DNA of 17,161 nt from JBEKDJ01 sp050014415. Its GTDB lineage: Bacteria; Desulfobacterota; BSN033; UBA1163. Made by a program: the position numbers and the translations under genes. The DNA lies in the NCBI GenBank assembly GCA_050014415.1, contig JBEKDJ010000084.1, forward strand, positions 1 through 17,161, given 5' to 3'. Under the pieces are notes generated by a model, which did not search any database, was not told the origin of the DNA, and was given only the letters and a program-made list of their open reading frames with translations. The stretch's first letter is position 1; each line of letters starts with the position of its first letter. This document shows, piece after piece, positions 7,351-15,077 of this stretch.

Positions 7351-7495
7351 CTAGTGTAGTGAATCTAGCACTTCTTAATGCTGATTCTGCAGCCGTCATT
7401 CCCGCGAAAGCGGGAATCCAGCTTAGAAAGACTGGATTCCGGGTCAAGCCCGGAATGACAAATAAATGAAAGGAAATTGTAATTCACTACGCTAG
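7351..7495. mobile_element. MITE-like palindromic element with 14-base terminal inverted repeats
   Basis: CTAGTGTAGTGAAT (7351-7364) and ATTCACTACGCTAG (7482-7495) are inverted copies with one mismatch. Inside is a long internal inverted repeat: GTCATTCCCGC...GGGAATCCAG (7395-7421) facing CTGGATTCCGGG...CCCGGAATGAC (7432-7459). The element is 145 bases with no coding capacity and sits in the gap between mvhD and the FrhB-like gene. The core resembles a widespread proteobacterial intergenic repeat. No clear target duplication was seen, so mobility is inferred from the structure. Confidence 0.6.
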
Positions 7496-7528
7496 TTTCT
7501 GATATTTCAAACGCTATGCGCTTTGCGC

Positions 7529-7951
7529 TTAGGCGTCCCAGAGCTGCTTCATGGGATTGGGTCCCATCTTCTTCAATTCTTCGACCATCTTCGTCACCGT
7601 ATCCGCGAAAAGTTTCCCTTCGCTGGCACTGATCCATCTCAGCCAGATGCGGTCTTCGGTATAACCCATGTAGTCGAGGATCCCCTTCAGAATGGCCAGC
7701 CTTCTTCGGGCCTTGTAATTTCCCGTTTGATAATGGCAGTCCCCGGGGTGACAACCTCCGATCAACACCCCATCGGCTCCATCGATCAAGGCTTTGAGCA
7801 CATAGATGGAATCTACCGCTCCAGAACACATCAAATGAATGACGCGGATGTTGGGAGGATATTGCTGCCGCGTGGTTCCCGCCAGGTCCGCTCCAGTGTA
7901 AGTGCACCAATGGCAAAGGAAGGCTACAATCCTCGGTTCAAATTCAGCCAT
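7529..7951 (-). CDS. mvhD: MvhD-type 2Fe-2S electron-transfer subunit
   Basis: MvhD delivers electrons from a donor enzyme (hydrogenase, formate dehydrogenase or other) to the HdrA flavin. The 140-residue protein has the family signatures FLCHWCTYTGADLAG (C13, C16), MCSG (C42) and GGCHPGDCHY (C67, C72). Some relatives have selenocysteine in the GG-x-HPGDCHY position; here it is Cys. A ribosome binding site AAGGAG lies at proper distance before the ATG at 7951. It follows the HdrA fusion by 127 bases, matching the recurrent hdrA-mvhD arrangement in anaerobes. No hydrogenase or formate dehydrogenase gene is nearby, so the donor is probably the FrhB-like protein encoded next. Confidence 0.92.
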   Translation of the reverse strand: MAEFEPRIVAFLCHWCTYTGADLAGTTRQQYPPNIRVIHLMCSGAVDSIYVLKALIDGADGVLIGGCHPGDCHYQTGNYKARRRLAILKGILDYMGYTEDRIWLRWISASEGKLFADTVTKMVEELKKMGPNPMKQLWDA

Positions 7952-8078
7952 TTCATTTCTCCTTCATTAGAAAGTAGCGTGTTACGTGTCCGTAATCCAT
8001 TTTCGTTTTTTGCCTACTGCTTTCTAATTGCTGCTTTCTGCCTTCTATTCCCCCATCTCCCAATCTCCCCATCCCTTA
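7952..8078. other. Gap made of low-complexity intergenic repeats
   Basis: The gap contains CCATCTCCCAATCTCCCC-type words and TACGTGTCCGT, which resembles ACCGTGTCCGT at 7309-7319 in the next gap. No gene, terminator or clear promoter is seen. Confidence 0.4.
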
Positions 8079-11000
8079 TTAATCGATAGCCGCATTGAGC
8101 ACGGCGAGATTGACTTCTTTTTCAAAGTTTCGCTGCTGGGAGGCTGCATTCCGACAGGCGATGACACACGAACCACAACCCTGGCAGAGTGCACCGATTA
8201 CTTCTGCTTTTCCTTCCTCTTCATTGAGAACCCTTGCCTCATAAGGACAGACCGTAACACAGAGGCCGCATCCGCAGCAGAGCCTCTTGATCACATAAGC
8301 CAGATAGGCCTTCTCCTCGATGGCCTCCTTCGAAAGGATCGTTGCCGCCCGGGCTGCCGCCGCATTCCCCTGGGAGATGGCATCCTCCATGAAATTGGGT
8401 GAATGGCAGAGGCCACAGTAGAATTTCCCGCGGTCCACCGAATCCAACGGAGCTGATTTGGGATTTGCCTCCATGAAAAAACCATCCGGATTAAGATCGA
8501 CATCAAAGACCCTCGCCAGCTCCCGATGGTCATGGGGTTCAATTCCGGTGCTAAGAATGACACGGTCTGCCGGGAGGATCGCCCGACTGCCCATTGCAGG
8601 ATCAAAAAGCGATACCTGAAGCTTTCCATCTTGAAGAGTCACTTCAGGCTTATTCTCCAAATCATATCGAACGAAGATAACGCCTTTCCCTCTTGCTTCA
8701 TGATAATAGGTTTCATAGAATCCATAAGTTCTCACGTCCCGATAGAGCACGTAAACCTTCACATGGGGATGGATTTCCTTCAGCTTAAGAGCATTCTTCA
8801 CTGCATGGCCACAACAGATTCGGCTGCAGTAGGGATGTTCTTCGTCTCTGGAGCCCACACACTGGATCATCACCAGCGAATGAATATCTTTCAACCCTTC
8901 GTCATTCAGGTGAATCATCTTCTCCAGCTGTCGTTGCGTCATCACTCGAGGATCTTTCCCGTAGAGATACTCCTTGGCAGAAACCTCCTTCCCCCCCGTA
9001 GCAATGATCAATGCTCCATGGTCAAGGAGTTTCTCTTCATTCTGATGTCGGATCCTTGTTCGATAATGTCCGTTCCTCTTTTCAAATCCAAGAACCTCTG
9101 CTTCGGAATAGAGATGGATCTTTTCGTTGCCTTCTGTTTGCCTGATCAGATTCTTCAAAAGAGTTTGGGGATCCGATCCTCTTAATGTATAGAATGATCC
9201 TCTTAGATTTCCTCCCAGCTCCTTATCTCTCTCGATCAAGGAGACCTCAAATCCCTGTTCTGCCAGCCGAAGAGACGCTGTCATGCCGGCAAGGCCTCCT
9301 CCCACAACCAGTCCCTTCTTCTCGACCTTCTGCTTCCCTTTTCGAATGGGTTGAACTCGCCTTGCTCTCTCCGTGGCCATTCGAATCAAAGCCATTGCTT
9401 TTTCCGTGGCCAGTTTCGGATAATCTCCGTGCACGAACGCACACTGCTCCCGGATGTTGGCATATTCGATCACAAAGGGATTGAACCCCATCCCTTTGGC
9501 CATCTCCTCCATTGCTCCCCGAATCTCCCGCTGAGAGCAGCCCGCAATGACGATTCGATTAAAACCATGTTCTCCGATCCTTCTTTTGATGAGATCGAGA
9601 TCTTCGGGGAGGCAAGCCAAACCGACTTCTTCAACATGAACCACTTCTTTCAACTCCTTCGTCCCATCGACCAGATCGGAGATCGAGAGGCTCTTCTTCA
9701 ACTCCTCTCCGCAATGACAGATAAAGACGCCTATCTTTGGGATCTCATCCGTCAAGGCCCCTTCTGTTGGATACTCCTTGACAGGAAGGAAAAGGGGATT
9801 GGGGAAAAGAAAGGAAGCAGCTGCAGCTGCAGCGCTCGAGCCCTCCACTACTGTCTCGGGGATATCCCTGGGACCCCGAAAGGCCCCTCCCACAAAAATC
9901 CCTTCCACTGAGGTTTGCGCAGGATTGAACTCTCCGGTCTCGCAGAATCCCTGACGATTCAACTGGAGCCCCATCCTCGCCGCCAGATCTTCTATGGCCT
10001 GCGGCGGTGTGAACCCCACAGAGAGAACGACCGCATCAAACTCCTTCTCCTCAAAGGTCCCGTCCTCCTTGACATAGGTGATGAGGAGGTTCTTTGTCTG
10101 CTGGAGCTCCTTGATCGACGAAATGCCACTTCGCTCATACTCGACCCCGTATTCAGCCTTTGCCCTCTCATAATATCGTTCATAATCCTTTCCCATAGGC
10201 CGAATATCCATGTAGAAGAAGGTGACTGCAAGATTGGGAGATCTCTCTTTCGCAATCATGGCCTGCTTCGTAGCGTACATGCAGCAGATAGTGGAACAGT
10301 GATCCTGACCACAGGAGGGATCCCTTGATCCGACGCACTGAATAAATGCGATCTTCTCCATCTTCTTTCCGTCGGAGGTCCGAACCGGAAATCCTTGCGT
10401 GGGACTCGATGTGGAGAGCATCCTTTCGAACTGGATGCTCGTCAGCACGTTCTCATAACGACCAAAACCATACTCTCCTTTTCTCTGAGCCCAGAACGGT
10501 TCGAACCCGAATCCGAGAAGGATGGCTCCGACCTCAATCGTCTCTTCTTCCTCTTTCATATCGAGATCGATGGCGCCGGGCCCGCAGACCTTTACACATT
10601 CACCACAGCGTGTACACGTTTTCGGATCGATCACCAGGCTGTGAGGGATCGCTTGGGGATAGGGAAGATAGATGGCTTTACGTTTCTCCAGACCCCCCCC
10701 AAACTCCCTCTCGACCTCCACCGGGCAGGCTTTCAGGCAGGCCTCGCACAAGGTACATCGTTTGGGATCGACGAACCGGGGTTTCCGGACAACGGAGGCC
10801 CTAAAATCTCCTCCTTTACCCTCGATGTCCTTCACCTCTGAATAGGGCAGCAGCTCGATGTTGTCGTGAAGGTGACATTCGTAAATCGGACAGAAGGCGG
10901 GGGGGGTGGGACTCATAAAACAGACCCCGCAAGAGTTCGTCGGAAAAGTCTTATCCAGCAAAGGGAAGTAACCTCCGATGGCTGGGCCTTGTTCGAGAAG

Positions 11001-11117
11001 AAATACCTTTCTTCCCATTTCCGCCAGCAGCAGGGCAGACTGCATTCCTGCAATCCCCGCGCCGATCACCAATGCTGAACCTTTGTCACCCCTTGTTTTC
11101 CCTGGTTCCATTATCAT
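8079..11117 (-). CDS. hdrA: Double HdrA fusion protein (two FAD modules)
   Basis: HdrA is the flavin-containing, electron-bifurcating subunit of heterodisulfide-reductase-type complexes. This 1012-residue protein is two HdrA-like units in tandem. Unit 1: FAD motif VIGAGIAG (17-24), inserted ferredoxin pair (C121/124/127/131 and C168/171/174/178), and C261-x12-C274-x3-C278-C279. Unit 2: an HdrA N-terminal domain (ICHCG at 466-470, REQC at C559), FAD motif VVGGGLAG (604-611) with no inserted ferredoxin, a C-x10-C-x3-CC variant (C752/763/767/768 region), and a C-terminal ferredoxin with C947/950/953/957 and C978/981/984/988. Large two-FAD HdrA-like proteins such as BamE of class II benzoyl-CoA reductase complexes are the nearest comparison I know. 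It lies between hdrB and mvhD. The start is ATG at 11117 or 11111; the ribosome binding site is weak. Confidence 0.9.
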   Translation of the reverse strand: MIMEPGKTRGDKGSALVIGAGIAGMQSALLLAEMGRKVFLLEQGPAIGGYFPLLDKTFPTNSCGVCFMSPTPPAFCPIYECHLHDNIELLPYSEVKDIEGKGGDFRASVVRKPRFVDPKRCTLCEACLKACPVEVEREFGGGLEKRKAIYLPYPQAIPHSLVIDPKTCTRCGECVKVCGPGAIDLDMKEEEETIEVGAILLGFGFEPFWAQRKGEYGFGRYENVLTSIQFERMLSTSSPTQGFPVRTSDGKKMEKIAFIQCVGSRDPSCGQDHCSTICCMYATKQAMIAKERSPNLAVTFFYMDIRPMGKDYERYYERAKAEYGVEYERSGISSIKELQQTKNLLITYVKEDGTFEEKEFDAVVLSVGFTPPQAIEDLAARMGLQLNRQGFCETGEFNPAQTSVEGIFVGGAFRGPRDIPETVVEGSSAAAAAASFLFPNPLFLPVKEYPTEGALTDEIPKIGVFICHCGEELKKSLSISDLVDGTKELKEVVHVEEVGLACLPEDLDLIKRRIGEHGFNRIVIAGCSQREIRGAMEEMAKGMGFNPFVIEYANIREQCAFVHGDYPKLATEKAMALIRMATERARRVQPIRKGKQKVEKKGLVVGGGLAGMTASLRLAEQGFEVSLIERDKELGGNLRGSFYTLRGSDPQTLLKNLIRQTEGNEKIHLYSEAEVLGFEKRNGHYRTRIRHQNEEKLLDHGALIIATGGKEVSAKEYLYGKDPRVMTQRQLEKMIHLNDEGLKDIHSLVMIQCVGSRDEEHPYCSRICCGHAVKNALKLKEIHPHVKVYVLYRDVRTYGFYETYYHEARGKGVIFVRYDLENKPEVTLQDGKLQVSLFDPAMGSRAILPADRVILSTGIEPHDHRELARVFDVDLNPDGFFMEANPKSAPLDSVDRGKFYCGLCHSPNFMEDAISQGNAAAARAATILSKEAIEEKAYLAYVIKRLCCGCGLCVTVCPYEARVLNEEEGKAEVIGALCQGCGSCVIACRNAASQQRNFEKEVNLAVLNAAID

Positions 11118-11160
11118 GCTCTAATTTGAAAAATGAATTCCAAGTGCAAGAAATCTCTCT

Positions 11161-11220
11161 TTTTTGTCATTTGGATTTTGGGCTTTATTTGAACTTTAAA
11201 CTTTGACATTTGACATTTGG
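11161..11220. repeat. TTTGACATTTGG-family intergenic repeat
   Basis: This gap contains GTCATTTGGATTTTGGGC and TTTGACATTTGACATTTGG (11202-11220), the same words as at 6050-6100 and 12157-12208. Only one side of the inverted structure is evident here. Confidence 0.55.
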
Positions 11221-11225
11221 TTCAT

Positions 11226-12071
11226 CTAAGCCAGCCCCAACGATTCCAATAACCCCTTGGGGGAGATGAAATGTTTCTTCCACCATCCCTCTCTCTTCTC
11301 GACATCAAAGGCAACCCCCATCAATTCTGTGAAGTAAAAAACCGGGAGACCGACATCCTGTCTCATCTCCAGATTGGCCTGGCAGAGACCGCAGGAGGTC
11401 ACAATACAATGGGCGCCTGCCTCCTTTGCCATCGACACAATTTTTCCCACGAGTTCTTTAACCACGCTGCCATGAGTCAGAGCCAGGTCTGCACCACAGC
11501 AATCGGTCTTATAAGACCATTGAACCGGCTGAGCGCAGAGGCTCTTCATCAAACGATCCAGGTATTGAGGATTCTCCGGATCATCCAACTGTGTAATCTT
11601 AGGATTTCGAACCAAAGCACATCCATAGTAACAAGCAGGCTTTAATCCCTTCAAAGGCTTCCTTACCTTTTCTTCAACTCTCTCCAAGCCGATTCGATTC
11701 ACGACCACATCCATCAAGGCTAAAATCTCAAGAGAAGGCTGGTAGGTGAATTCAACGATCTCTTCAATCCTTTTTCGCTCCGCTTCGTCATTTCTCAGGA
11801 CACGCTCCGTCTTCTTAAGTGCGTTAAAACACCCGGCACAGGGAATGACCAAAGGCCCTGCCTGTGCAGACTGCGCTTTAAAGATATTCCTGGCCGGAAG
11901 GCAGAGGGAAAGGAGACGATTGAGACTGTGGGCGGCTGCGGCTCCACAGCAGTTCCAATCCTCAATCTCTACCAGCTCTACCCCCAGGGTCTTGAAAACC
12001 TCATGGGTCGATAATCCATATTCCAGTGAGGTGGAGTGATCCGTACAACCTGGAAAATAAGAGAATCTCAT
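11226..12071 (-). CDS. hdrB: Heterodisulfide reductase subunit B-like protein
   Basis: In methanogens HdrB carries two non-cubane 4Fe-4S clusters that reduce the CoM-S-S-CoB disulfide; bacterial versions act on unknown thiols or only relay electrons. With the ATG at 12071 the protein has 281 residues and both CCG domains are complete: C9, C41/C42, C78 and C81, then C151, C191/C192, C227 and C230. This is the five-cysteine set per cluster known from HdrB. The start at 12071 was chosen because GAGGGGG lies 6 bases upstream and homology begins at MRFSYFPGC; a longer frame from 12110 adds 13 unlikely residues. It follows hdrC by 144 bases. With a complete ligand set it is likely to be redox-active. 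Confidence 0.93.
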   Translation of the reverse strand: MRFSYFPGCTDHSTSLEYGLSTHEVFKTLGVELVEIEDWNCCGAAAAHSLNRLLSLCLPARNIFKAQSAQAGPLVIPCAGCFNALKKTERVLRNDEAERKRIEEIVEFTYQPSLEILALMDVVVNRIGLERVEEKVRKPLKGLKPACYYGCALVRNPKITQLDDPENPQYLDRLMKSLCAQPVQWSYKTDCCGADLALTHGSVVKELVGKIVSMAKEAGAHCIVTSCGLCQANLEMRQDVGLPVFYFTELMGVAFDVEKREGWWKKHFISPKGLLESLGLA

Positions 12072-12092
12072 TAACATCCCCCTCGGAAAAAT

Positions 12093-12208
12093 CCAAATAT
12101 CAAAACCCAAATATCAAATCAATGCCAAATGACTGAATGTTATAAAAGCTTTCCCGGACATTTGAATTTTGGATTTCATTTGGACTTTGGGCTTTGAAAT
12201 TTGACATT
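12093..12208. repeat. TTTGACATTTGG-family intergenic repeat with inverted sides
   Basis: The left side has CCAAATATCAAAACCCAAATATCAAATC, shown here as repeated CCAAATATCAAA words at 12093-12120. The right side has GACATTTGAATTTTGG and TTTGAAATTTGACATT (12157-12208), giving an inverted arrangement like that at 5888-6100. The left side overlaps the leader just upstream of the hdrB start. Confidence 0.55.
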
Positions 12209-12215
12209 GCTTCAT

Positions 12216-12788
12216 CTATTTTTCTTTGGTGCATTTCTCAAAGATTTTCTTAATCTCCTGTCTCTCCTTGACAAGGCTCGGAAACAGGGGAATCTTGCCC
12301 TTCAGAAAAAGCATCATCCCGGGGATCATGTCGGTGAGAAAGTCTCTGCTCCTCAGTTTATACTCGATCTCCATGGCTAACTCATGGAGTCTTCCTCCCC
12401 TTCTGATGCTCTGAACAAACGCTTCGTGAAGAAGATGGATATTCTTCTCCTTAGCCGGGATTCCCTCTTCGATTGCCATTTCTCTTAAGGCATCCATCAA
12501 GACGCCGATGTCGATCTCATTCGGGCAACGTGTCCCACAGGTCCAACAGGAAACGCAAAGCCAGATGGCACTGCTTCCTAATACCGCTTCCCTCATCCCC
12601 ATCTGGATCATTCGAATGATGTTGTTGGGTCGAATGTCCATGTAGGGGGCAGTGGGACAACCTGCCGTACACTTGAGGCATTGATAACAGAGACTGAGGT
12701 CCTGCCCGCTCCTCTTCTTTGCTTCTTCCAGAAATGACGAATCAATCTTGTCCATGCTGGCAACAGGCCCCAATTTCATCTCCTCCAT
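12216..12788 (-). CDS. hdrC: Heterodisulfide reductase subunit C-like protein
   Basis: HdrC is the small ferredoxin-type subunit passing electrons from HdrA to HdrB. The 190-residue protein has two classical motifs: CYQCLKCTAGCP (C34/C37/C40/C44) and CVSCWTCGTRCP (C78/C81/C84/C88), each able to hold a 4Fe-4S cluster. The C-terminal 100 residues are helical and charged, with no membrane helix, so this is the soluble HdrC type and not the membrane HdrDE/QmoC type. Three in-frame ATGs lie close together at the start (codons 1, 4 and 12); GGAGGAG is too near the second, so the start is uncertain by a few residues. It lies between the full-length hdrA and hdrB. Confidence 0.92.
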   Translation of the reverse strand: MEEMKLGPVASMDKIDSSFLEEAKKRSGQDLSLCYQCLKCTAGCPTAPYMDIRPNNIIRMIQMGMREAVLGSSAIWLCVSCWTCGTRCPNEIDIGVLMDALREMAIEEGIPAKEKNIHLLHEAFVQSIRRGGRLHELAMEIEYKLRSRDFLTDMIPGMMLFLKGKIPLFPSLVKERQEIKKIFEKCTKEK

Positions 12789-12854
12789 ACTTCCGTTTCG
12801 ACTTAAATGAATTATAACCTACCGAATTTCACTTTTCGACGCGAGTCACTTCCC

Positions 12855-14804
12855 TTAAACGAATGTATCGAGCATTCTCAATACCTGATGAGAACCGCTA
12901 TTTCGCAGCTCACATGCAAAGTTAGGACAGGCAGCAATGCAGGCCCCACATCCCTGGCAGAGGGCCTCGTGAACAATCGAAATCCCTCGGTGAGGATCCA
13001 TTTCCCGCGCCTCGTAAGGACAGACCTCTATGCAGATCCCACAACCACTGCAGATCCCCTCATCGACAAACGCAATCAGAGGGTCTTGCAGAAGTCTATC
13101 CGTAGAGAGCAGGGCTTGAATCTTGCTCGCTGTGGCTGAGGCCTGCGAGACGGTGTCTGTAATGTCTTTGGGACTCTGGCTGCAGCCGGCAAGATAGATC
13201 CCCTTGGTCGAACTCTCTACCGGATAGAGTTTGATATGGGCTTCGGTTAGAAAACCATGTCGATCCACTGTGGCTCTCAGTTTGGCTGCCAGATCCTTAA
13301 CGCCATTGCTCGGAACGATGGCTGTTGCCAGGACGACCATATCGGCTGCCACTTCAACCGTTTTTCCTGTCAACGTATCGACTCCTAACACCTTCACTCT
13401 TCCATCGTCCTGAAAGACTCTCGAAACCCTGCCCCGGAGATAGAGGAGCCCTTTTTCTTCGATCGTCTTCTGAAGAAACTCCTCATAGCCTTTACCGTCG
13501 GAGCGGATATCCATATAGAAAATATAGGGCTGCCCGTCCGGAATCTGCTCTTTATAGATTTTTGCCTGTTTCGCTGTAACCATACAGCAAACTCGGGAAC
13601 AGTACGGCATGTATCGATCGGGGTCCCTTGAGGCGACACACTGTATGAAGACCATCTCCTTTGGCACTTTTCCATCGGAGGGGCGAAGAATTCTGCCCTT
13701 TGTAGGACCATCGGGAGAAAGCATTCGTTCAAAGGTGAGACCGTCGATCACATCCGGAATTTCTCCGTAACCGTATTCGCCCAATTGCTCCTTGGGAAAA
13801 AGATCGTAACCCGTAGCGACCACAATGGCCCCCACCTTCTGTTCAATCCGATGATCTTTCTGCTCAAAATCGATTGCTTCCTCAGGACAGGTCTCTTTAC
13901 ACCGTTTGCAACTTCCATCCAGGAAATATCGACAATGTTCACGGCAGATAACGGGCTTATTGGGAACACTGGAAGGATAGAATAGGTCGATTGCCTTTCG
14001 CACTCCCAGTCCCCTCTCAAATTGAGAGACATATTCCACAGGACAGTTCTCTATGCAGACGCCGCAACCATTGCACTTCTCCCAATCCACAGAGGTGGGC
14101 TTTTCACGGATGGTCAATTCGAAATTCCCCACGTAACCCTTCACATCCTCCAACTCCGAATAACAGTGAAGATCGATCCTTGGATGCCTTGCAACTTCCG
14201 ATGCTTTCAACATGAGGCCACCAAGGGCTGGATCGAGATCCGGAAAGGTCTTTGATAGTTGGGCCATGTGGCCGCCGAGAGCAGGCTCTCTCTCAAGAAG
14301 AACGACTTCGTAACCCCCTTGAGCGAGATCAAGAGAGGCTGTGATTCCTGCAATCCCTCCACCGATCACTAACACCCTCCGGTTGATGGCCACGGCAATG
14401 GCCTCCAGTGATTCATTTCTTCTCACCTTCTCGAGGGTAGCCTGGATGATTTCTTCTGCCTTCCGGGTCGCTTCGGCCTTCTCCTTCTGATGGACCCAGC
14501 TGCACTGTTCGCGAATATTGGCGATCTCACAAAGGTAAGGATTCATCCCCTGAGATTTGACGGCCTTCCGAAAGGTGTTCTCGTGCATATTGGGGGAGCA
14601 GCAGGCAACCACCACGCCATCCAAACCCTTTTCGCGAATGGCCTCCCGGATGGTCTGCTGTCCCGGCTCAGAACACATATAGATGTAATTGCTGCTGTAG
14701 GCAACATCTTCGATCTTGCCCATCCTCTCGGCGACCGAGTTTACGTCAACCGTCCCCGCGATATTGACACCGCAATGGCAGATAAAAACACCAAGTTTTC
14801 TCAT
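12855..14804 (-). CDS. hdrA: Full-length HdrA-like flavoprotein
   Basis: This 649-residue protein has the standard HdrA order: N-terminal domain (FICHCG at 8-12, CC68-69, REQC at C101), FAD motif VIGGGIAG (146-153), inserted ferredoxin (C244/247/250/254 and C287/291/299/302/306), C389-x12-C402-x3-C406-C407 near the flavin, and a C-terminal ferredoxin (C585/588/591/595 and C616/619/622/626). It should split electron pairs between high- and low-potential branches together with HdrB and HdrC. One oddity is that the LDC-xx-C segment present in its neighbour (C58, C61 there) is LDPALGG here (190-196), so two conserved cysteines are gone. A 273-base repeat-filled gap separates it from the short hdrA upstream; hdrC follows after 66 bases. 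The ribosome binding site is weak. Confidence 0.93.
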   Translation of the reverse strand: MRKLGVFICHCGVNIAGTVDVNSVAERMGKIEDVAYSSNYIYMCSEPGQQTIREAIREKGLDGVVVACCSPNMHENTFRKAVKSQGMNPYLCEIANIREQCSWVHQKEKAEATRKAEEIIQATLEKVRRNESLEAIAVAINRRVLVIGGGIAGITASLDLAQGGYEVVLLEREPALGGHMAQLSKTFPDLDPALGGLMLKASEVARHPRIDLHCYSELEDVKGYVGNFELTIREKPTSVDWEKCNGCGVCIENCPVEYVSQFERGLGVRKAIDLFYPSSVPNKPVICREHCRYFLDGSCKRCKETCPEEAIDFEQKDHRIEQKVGAIVVATGYDLFPKEQLGEYGYGEIPDVIDGLTFERMLSPDGPTKGRILRPSDGKVPKEMVFIQCVASRDPDRYMPYCSRVCCMVTAKQAKIYKEQIPDGQPYIFYMDIRSDGKGYEEFLQKTIEEKGLLYLRGRVSRVFQDDGRVKVLGVDTLTGKTVEVAADMVVLATAIVPSNGVKDLAAKLRATVDRHGFLTEAHIKLYPVESSTKGIYLAGCSQSPKDITDTVSQASATASKIQALLSTDRLLQDPLIAFVDEGICSGCGICIEVCPYEAREMDPHRGISIVHEALCQGCGACIAACPNFACELRNSGSHQVLRMLDTFV

Positions 14805-14904
14805 AATCCGTGAATCGTCAATCGTAAGGCGAAAGGGGTAAATGACAAAAACAAATGTCGTATCAATTTAGCTGTTTCAAAAAGCCTTTTTGACTCCCTC
14901 CCAA

Positions 14905-14955
14905 CCTCCCTTTGCCAAAGGGAGGGGTTAATTTCTCCCCCTTTATTAAAGGGGG
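14905..14955. repeat. Two adjacent perfect palindromes in the gap between two hdrA genes
   Basis: CCTCCCTTTG-c-CAAAGGGAGG (14905-14925) and CCCCCTTTA-t-TAAAGGGGG (14937-14955) are each perfect, 11 bases apart, and embedded in CCCTC-rich and GGGGGAT-rich sequence (about 14893-14968). Such CCCCCTTT/AAAGGGGG elements are frequent between genes in anaerobic proteobacteria, from memory. They lack a T-run, so a terminator role is doubtful, but the strong stems could reduce read-through or protect mRNA ends. Confidence 0.55.
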
Positions 14956-15077
14956 ATAGAGGGGGATTTAGACCATCTCTCGGTGAGTAGAGGCATGATT
15001 CTTGACCTTTTTCAAAGCGCTAAAGTGCTACCAAATATCTTCTTCACCTTGCGCTTCACGCCTAACGACTTACGCCG

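Noticed and set aside
7365..7916. 183-codon minus-strand frame overlapping mvhD
   Set aside because: It is the out-of-frame shadow of mvhD, extended only because the MITE-like element happens to lack stops.
7529..7951. Possible selenocysteine in MvhD
   Set aside because: The relevant GG-x-HPGDCHY position is encoded as Cys and no in-frame TGA interrupts the gene.
8526..9911. Long plus-strand frames (219, 186 codons) opposite the HdrA fusion
   Set aside because: They are antisense shadows of a well-supported 1012-residue gene; no ribosome binding sites or recognisable domains.
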